Of a stretch of 33,444 nt of DNA, positions 29,389 through 33,444 are shown one piece after another. The translations under genes and the position numbers were made by a program. The notes under the pieces were generated by a model. It saw only the letters and a list, made by a program, of their open reading frames with translations, was not told the DNA's origin and ran no database searches. The number at the start of each line of letters is the position of its first letter. The stretch's first letter is position 1. This DNA comes from an uncultured Eubacteriales bacterium (lineage in GTDB: Bacteria; Bacillota; Clostridia; Lachnospirales; Lachnospiraceae). The DNA is taken from positions 1 through 33,444 of the forward strand of contig CASEML010000157.1 of NCBI GenBank assembly GCA_949289145.1, in the 5' to 3' direction.

Positions 29389-30735
29389 CTATAATTGCTG
29401 TGCTATGTTTCTCATCCAGCGTTTCGATCGAAAAACATAAATCCCCAATATGACTCTTACATATTCTTCCAACGATAAAATAAAATACACATAGTAAATG
29501 GGCAGCTGCAATACATAAGCAGCGACAATTCCTAATGGTACACCGATAAGCCATGTGCCAATCATGTCGATTATCATAATATATTTTGTCTGTCCACCGC
29601 TTCTTAATACACCGCCACCAAGAACCATGTTGACTACCTTAGCACAAAATACAAGTGAATATGCGTGTAATATGTATATAGTAACATTTCTTGTATCCTG
29701 GCTTACATTGTATAATTTTACATAATATCCTGCTAAAGCGCTGATTACCACACCAATACATATTGCTGCTAATACCGTCATTTTTACAAAGCTTGTAGAT
29801 TCCTCATATGCCTTATCATACTTTCCAGCTCCAAGGGATTCCCCCACAATAATTCCGGCAGATGCAGAAAGTCCTGACAACGCACCTATTGCAATAGTTT
29901 GAATAGGATAGGTCAATGTCATTGCCGCACAGGCTTCCGTTCCAATATGTCCATAAATTACTGCATATACGTTTTCGCCAAGGCTCCATAAAAATTCACA
30001 TAATAAAATAGGTGCGAGAACGTAGCAGATTTTTTTTACAAAACTTTTCTCAAAGGTAAATGTAAATTTTAATTGGATTTCTTTCTGCTTCTTAATTTTC
30101 CAAAACAGCCCAATAATGATTCCAAGCTCAATAATTCTTGAAACACTGGTTGCCAACGCTGCTCCAGCTACATTCATTTTAGGAAAAATTCCCACTCCAA
30201 AAATGAATAAGTAATTTAATATCGTGTTAGTAATTACCGAAATTCCACTGGCTATTGTGGCAGATTTTGCCGATTCCATATTTCGCAATAGCGAAGACAG
30301 CATCAGCGTAATGGTCTGAGGAATAAATCCCAGTGCCATAATTCTTAGATAAATTGCTGCCTGATTTATAGTAGCATAATCCTCAGAATATAATCTCATG
30401 ATCTGCTTTGGAAAAATTAATGATAACAATATAAATAAAATTGCAACTGCTAACGAAAAATATAGATTACAAAAAAAGCTGTTATTGATTCCTTCTTTGC
30501 TCTTATATCCTTTATACTGCGCTATCATAATTCCGGCTACCGTAACAATGGCTGTCATTGTTACGGTAAATAAAGAAATAAATTTAGCTGCAAGTCCAAC
30601 ACCTGCAATACTTGCACTTCCCAAATTTCCAATCATAATCTGATCAATAAGAGTTAATGCTGCCTGCAAAAGACTTTGTATAGTAATCGGAAATGCAACT
30701 GTTTTTATATTTTGGTAAAATTCTTTTTTATCCAT
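29389..30735 (-). CDS. MATE family efflux transporter
   Basis: A 448-residue cation-coupled multidrug/toxin exporter with 12 helices in two MatE halves. The N-terminal half has TIQSLLQAALTLIDQIMIGNLGSASIAGVGLA, with the family's DQIMIG motif, and the second half begins near residue 235 with LAPILLCEFLWSLGENVYAVIYGHIGTEACAA. Its ATG overlaps the stop of the AAC(3)-family gene as TAATG, so the acetyltransferase and exporter are translationally coupled. That coupling suggests that the acetylated compound, or the same drug, is exported. Confidence 0.95.
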   Translation of the reverse strand: MDKKEFYQNIKTVAFPITIQSLLQAALTLIDQIMIGNLGSASIAGVGLAAKFISLFTVTMTAIVTVAGIMIAQYKGYKSKEGINNSFFCNLYFSLAVAILFILLSLIFPKQIMRLYSEDYATINQAAIYLRIMALGFIPQTITLMLSSLLRNMESAKSATIASGISVITNTILNYLFIFGVGIFPKMNVAGAALATSVSRIIELGIIIGLFWKIKKQKEIQLKFTFTFEKSFVKKICYVLAPILLCEFLWSLGENVYAVIYGHIGTEACAAMTLTYPIQTIAIGALSGLSASAGIIVGESLGAGKYDKAYEESTSFVKMTVLAAICIGVVISALAGYYVKLYNVSQDTRNVTIYILHAYSLVFCAKVVNMVLGGGVLRSGGQTKYIMIIDMIGTWLIGVPLGIVAAYVLQLPIYYVYFILSLEEYVRVILGIYVFRSKRWMRNIAQQL

Positions 30736-31535
30736 TATTCATGCCTCTTATTTCTATTTTTTTCAATCCATTTTACTGCAAAATCAACAATTCCTCTCTG
30801 ATTCATGCATGTAACAGTTGCATTGCCAATATGGACTTTATTTACATTCATTGCTGCTTCAAAGGCTTCTCCTATCAGTTTAAAATCTTCTCCATCAACA
30901 ACAAGTGTTTCATATGTTACCCACTGTCTTTTTCCCTCCACCATCATGGCGCTACTTTCATTTGCATACCTCTTTCCCGGATAATCTGCTCTTACATCAG
31001 CCAGATGAAGGGAGGTATTCTTGTCATGTCCTACTCCAATAAGAAGAACTTTTCCATCTAGTGCATATAACTTTCCAAGAGGTGATTTTTCGCCGAAAAT
31101 ATCACTCAAATCATGATCTTTTACTAAATATTCTGCATTCTTTCCTTTTGCGGCAAAAGAGCGGGCCGGATGGGCACTTCGCTTTGCACCGGGCCATTTT
31201 CGAAACATTTCAGCAACTGCCCCCATGGTATTTGTAGGAGTAATGTCTTTATCATATGCAGGCCAGTTATCTCTAATCATCTGCCACCATTCTTTTGGTT
31301 CCTCCCAATGAACCCCCGCCTCAGGATCTAAATTTTTCCAGCTTTGAGATGGCATTATAATAGTTCCACTATCCTTAACTGTTTCAAGGAGTGCCTCTAT
31401 AACAATCTGGGAACCTCCACATACAAACCCTAAACTGCTAAGTGATGTATGTACAATGACATTATCACCTTCTTTTAATCCCAGCTTTTTAAATCCTTCT
31501 TTTAAATCTTCTTTAAGAACTATTTTTCTTTCCAT
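30735..31535 (-). CDS. AAC(3) family N-acetyltransferase
   Basis: A 266-residue member of the aminoglycoside 3-N-acetyltransferase / YokD family, which uses acetyl-CoA. Diagnostic stretches are DNVIVHTSLSSLGFVCGG, GTIIMPSQSW, DITPTNTMGAVAEMFRKWPGAKRSAHPARSFAAKG, SPLGKLY and GVGHDKNTSLHLAD with the catalytic His. The start is ATG 31535, eight bases after AGGAGG; ATG 31541 is too close. Family members in Firmicutes acetylate aminoglycosides or unidentified amines, so resistance is possible but the substrate is not proven. It sits 17 bp after the RibD_C gene and overlaps the MATE gene. Confidence 0.92.
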   Translation of the reverse strand: MERKIVLKEDLKEGFKKLGLKEGDNVIVHTSLSSLGFVCGGSQIVIEALLETVKDSGTIIMPSQSWKNLDPEAGVHWEEPKEWWQMIRDNWPAYDKDITPTNTMGAVAEMFRKWPGAKRSAHPARSFAAKGKNAEYLVKDHDLSDIFGEKSPLGKLYALDGKVLLIGVGHDKNTSLHLADVRADYPGKRYANESSAMMVEGKRQWVTYETLVVDGEDFKLIGEAFEAAMNVNKVHIGNATVTCMNQRGIVDFAVKWIEKNRNKRHE

Positions 31536-31552
31536 ATTCATTGCCTCCTGTT

Positions 31553-32206
31553 CTATACTTTCACATAATTGTCTATTGTTACGTTCCCTCTGAGTTCAAC
31601 ACGCTTTAAAGTAAATTTCTTTGCAAACTTACATTCTGTATATCCTTCTCCGTCTACCAGTGATACATTGTCTTTTCCGCCGATGATAATGGGAAGCCTT
31701 ATTATTATAATTTCACTTACCATGTTTTTATCAATTAGTGTCCAATTTAAAGTACCTCCACCTTCCAGCATGATAGTATGTATTTCATACTGACTTTCCA
31801 GCTGTGAAAATGCGTTTACAAAATCTATTTTATTCTGCCCTGCAAATACAAATTTTACATTATCATGCATTTGATATATCTTTGTTTTTTCTCTGTTTAT
31901 CTCTGTTGTGATTATTATTGTAGGAATATTATCATTTAATATCACAGCATCTTTCGGTATTTCAAGTTTACTCGTGGGAATGATTCTAATCGGATTTTTT
32001 CCTTTTCCATATCGACAGGTTAAAGAAGGGTTATCATAGCGTATAGTATTCATTCCCACTAGAATCCCATCCACCTTTCCTCTTATTTCATGGATATATT
32101 CCATATCTTCTGTGGAAAGCAAAGAGAAAAGATCTTTGCTACTCTTTCCTTCTCCAAATGTTATTTTACCGTCAATTGATACTTCACTAACTAAACTAAT
32201 TTTCAT
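31553..32206 (-). CDS. RibD C-terminal / dihydrofolate reductase-like domain protein
   Basis: A 217-residue single-domain NAD(P)H reductase with the RibD_C fold: MKISLVSEVSIDGKIT at the N-terminus, VDGILVGMNTIRYDNPSLTCR (the family's GxNTxxxDxPxLTxR signature, about residues 46-66) and IMLEGGGTLNWTLI (about 144-157). In riboflavin synthesis this fold reduces the ribosylamino-pyrimidine; here there is no deaminase domain and no other rib gene nearby, so a modified substrate in a dedicated pathway is as likely. AGGGGA precedes the ATG. It lies 16 bp after the binding-protein-like gene. Confidence 0.9.
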   Translation of the reverse strand: MKISLVSEVSIDGKITFGEGKSSKDLFSLLSTEDMEYIHEIRGKVDGILVGMNTIRYDNPSLTCRYGKGKNPIRIIPTSKLEIPKDAVILNDNIPTIIITTEINREKTKIYQMHDNVKFVFAGQNKIDFVNAFSQLESQYEIHTIMLEGGGTLNWTLIDKNMVSEIIIIRLPIIIGGKDNVSLVDGEGYTECKFAKKFTLKRVELRGNVTIDNYVKV

Positions 32207-32222
32207 ATTTTTTCCCCTTATT

Positions 32223-33281
32223 CTACTTATTACTGTTTTCTACTATCCTCTCTAAAATTTTCTCTCCTGTGTGCCATAAATCATTAATACATTCTTCATT
32301 AACCAAAAAATGATTTTTTTTCATTTGTTCATAACAGATTGTCACATTTTTATCAATCTCCTGTTTATCCATTTGAGCAAGTACCTGTTTATTTACAGGA
32401 ATTCTTTTGTGACTTACCAACCATTTTTCCTGAATTTCTTTACTGAGCATATAATTAATAAATGTGTCAAGCTCTTTCTTTTTTTCTCCCTGCAAGGAGT
32501 TTTCCGGAAAAGCAACTCCTACGGTTGATGAAATACCAACCATATCCATATTTTCTATTTTGGGTAACTGACAAACTCCTATGTCTTCGCCCATTTCTTT
32601 ATTCAAATATTCATACAGCCATTCGCCATTTATCATACATGCAATTTGACCTGACACAAATTTTTCAAGCATGGTGCTAATTGCACTATAAGAGCAAAGT
32701 GTTCCCTGCCTTATAAGATCTATAAGGAATTTTTGGACTTCCTTGGTATTTTCCGTTGTAATTATCACTTTTCCATTTGCTATAGGCTCACCATATATGG
32801 AATAAATAAATGGCATCAGCCAATATGCCACCTGTAAATCCATGGAAAAATTACAAACATTTTCTTTCTTTAACTTTTTAATATCATCCCAGGATTCCGG
32901 CTTTTGGGCAAAATATTTTTTATTGTAAAACAATACTGCATGATTTCCCTGTAAATAAGGTACGCCCCTTTGAATTCCTTTATATTTCATAGCATCCCAG
33001 ATTCTTGTGTCCATATAATGACTATATTTTTCCGGTACCTCTGATAAATTTGCTTTTTCCAACGTAACCATATCCTGTGCAATAAAAATAATATCTGGTT
33101 TTTCTTTTTCTTGCCCTAAGTTTTCCAATTTCTCTAAAAACGGGACTATATTCATCTGCACAAATTTAAACTTAAGATTTTCTTTGTTTTCCAAATCACG
33201 GCATATAGATTCTATAAAATTTAAGCTGCTATCTCCTACACCGTCCATTTCATGCCAAATTATAATTTCTTTGTTTTTCAT
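32223..33281 (-). CDS. Solute-binding-protein-like protein without a signal peptide
   Basis: The 352-residue product resembles family 1 ABC solute-binding proteins: IIIWHEMDG at the first strand, PDIIFIAQDMV, VPYLQGNHAVLFYNKKYFA (the N/C-lobe crossover typical of maltose-type proteins), GQIACMINGEWLYEYL and a helical C-terminal lobe ending in the usual ILERIVENS. It begins MKNKEIIIWHE directly at strand 1, with no hydrophobic signal, no lipobox and no N-terminal Cys. Only 19 mostly polar codons are available upstream before an in-frame stop, so a missed signal peptide is excluded. There is no cognate ABC permease or ATPase nearby. I infer a cytosolic binding or catalytic role; compare SBP-fold enzymes such as the THI5-type pyrimidine synthase. 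It is the first gene of the cassette. Confidence 0.8.
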   Translation of the reverse strand: MKNKEIIIWHEMDGVGDSSLNFIESICRDLENKENLKFKFVQMNIVPFLEKLENLGQEKEKPDIIFIAQDMVTLEKANLSEVPEKYSHYMDTRIWDAMKYKGIQRGVPYLQGNHAVLFYNKKYFAQKPESWDDIKKLKKENVCNFSMDLQVAYWLMPFIYSIYGEPIANGKVIITTENTKEVQKFLIDLIRQGTLCSYSAISTMLEKFVSGQIACMINGEWLYEYLNKEMGEDIGVCQLPKIENMDMVGISSTVGVAFPENSLQGEKKKELDTFINYMLSKEIQEKWLVSHKRIPVNKQVLAQMDKQEIDKNVTICYEQMKKNHFLVNEECINDLWHTGEKILERIVENSNK

Positions 33282-33319
33282 ACCTATATCTTCCTCATCA
33301 TTTACGGTAGTGTCAAAAA

Positions 33320-33442
33320 CTACCTCTTTTTTATTGTTCTAACTTTATTAAAACCTTGATTTATTGGAGGTTTGCAAATAAAAAGAGCATTGACCTCCAT
33401 TTTTTGATATAATATCCGCGACCAAACATCAACCACATCAAA
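33320..33442 (-). CDS. Partial open frame at the right edge, unrecognised
   Basis: A minus-strand frame enters from beyond the right edge and ends at TAG (33322-33320) after 40 codons, including MEVNALFICKPPINQGFNK. It may be the tail of an upstream gene or non-coding leader sequence of the cassette. An inverted repeat (TGGAGGT at 33367-33373 with ACCTCCA at 33394-33400) lies inside it; on the plus strand it is followed by TTTTTT and could act as a terminator for leftward-facing neighbours. No family is recognised. Confidence 0.3.
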   Translation of the reverse strand, partial: FDVVDVWSRILYQKMEVNALFICKPPINQGFNKVRTIKKR

Positions 33443-33444
33443 GG

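Overview
The window looks like a chromosomal segment of a low-GC, anaerobic, gut-type Clostridia, most likely Lachnospiraceae. The basis is gene content: DUF4317 and DUF6483 family proteins, a split purine pathway end (PurO-type IMP cyclohydrolase plus a stand-alone AICAR formyltransferase) behind a ZTP riboswitch, a hem/cob operon for anaerobic tetrapyrrole synthesis, and strong GGAGG ribosome binding sites. No taxon-specific RNA gene is inside the window, so the family call is an inference.

Layout. 1-120 (minus): a strong promoter and hairpin-rich leader of the kind that drives rRNA/tRNA operons, running off the left edge and cutting into the 3' end of a DUF2935 gene. 0.8-4.1 kb (minus): an alkylguanine alkyltransferase/ICMT pair behind a palindromic operator, a DUF1287 protein, and a small XRE-regulator/membrane-protein operon. 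4.1-6.2 kb: a YyaL-type thioredoxin-domain protein that appears to start at CTG. 6.4-9.2 kb (plus): a secreted protein with two starch-binding (CBM21-like) domains, gene debris, and a DUF4317 gene. 9.2-11.5 kb (minus): a small hairpin repeat, a half-size ABC exporter and a DUF6483 gene. 11.6-13.7 kb (minus): ZTP riboswitch, purO and AICAR formyltransferase. 13.7-15.8 kb (minus): a secreted HEXXH metalloprotease with ricin-type and CBM25 modules, broken by one TGA codon. 16.0-25.6 kb: cbiG and cobK (plus) converge on a seven-gene minus-strand operon hemA-hemC-cobA/hemD-hemB-hemL-cobT-sirC, which takes glutamyl-tRNA to uroporphyrinogen III and precorrin-2 and contributes to cobalamin assembly. 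25.7-28.1 kb (minus): a methyltransferase behind a possible leader peptide and hairpin, then mntP under a yybP-ykoY manganese riboswitch. 28.1-33.3 kb (minus): a tight, AT-rich five-gene cassette encoding a binding-protein-like protein with no signal peptide, a RibD_C-type reductase, an AAC(3)-family acetyltransferase, a MATE exporter and an MFS transporter.

Most promising for novelty: the five-gene cassette at 28.1-33.3 kb, which combines a probably cytosolic solute-binding fold with a reductase, an acetyltransferase and two transporters. Also worth a look are the starch-binding metalloprotease with its nonsense codon, the 54-bp hairpin flanked by 8-bp direct repeats at 9182-9251, and the CTG start of yyaL. 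The two riboswitches (ZTP, Mn2+) are clear and have readable expression platforms.
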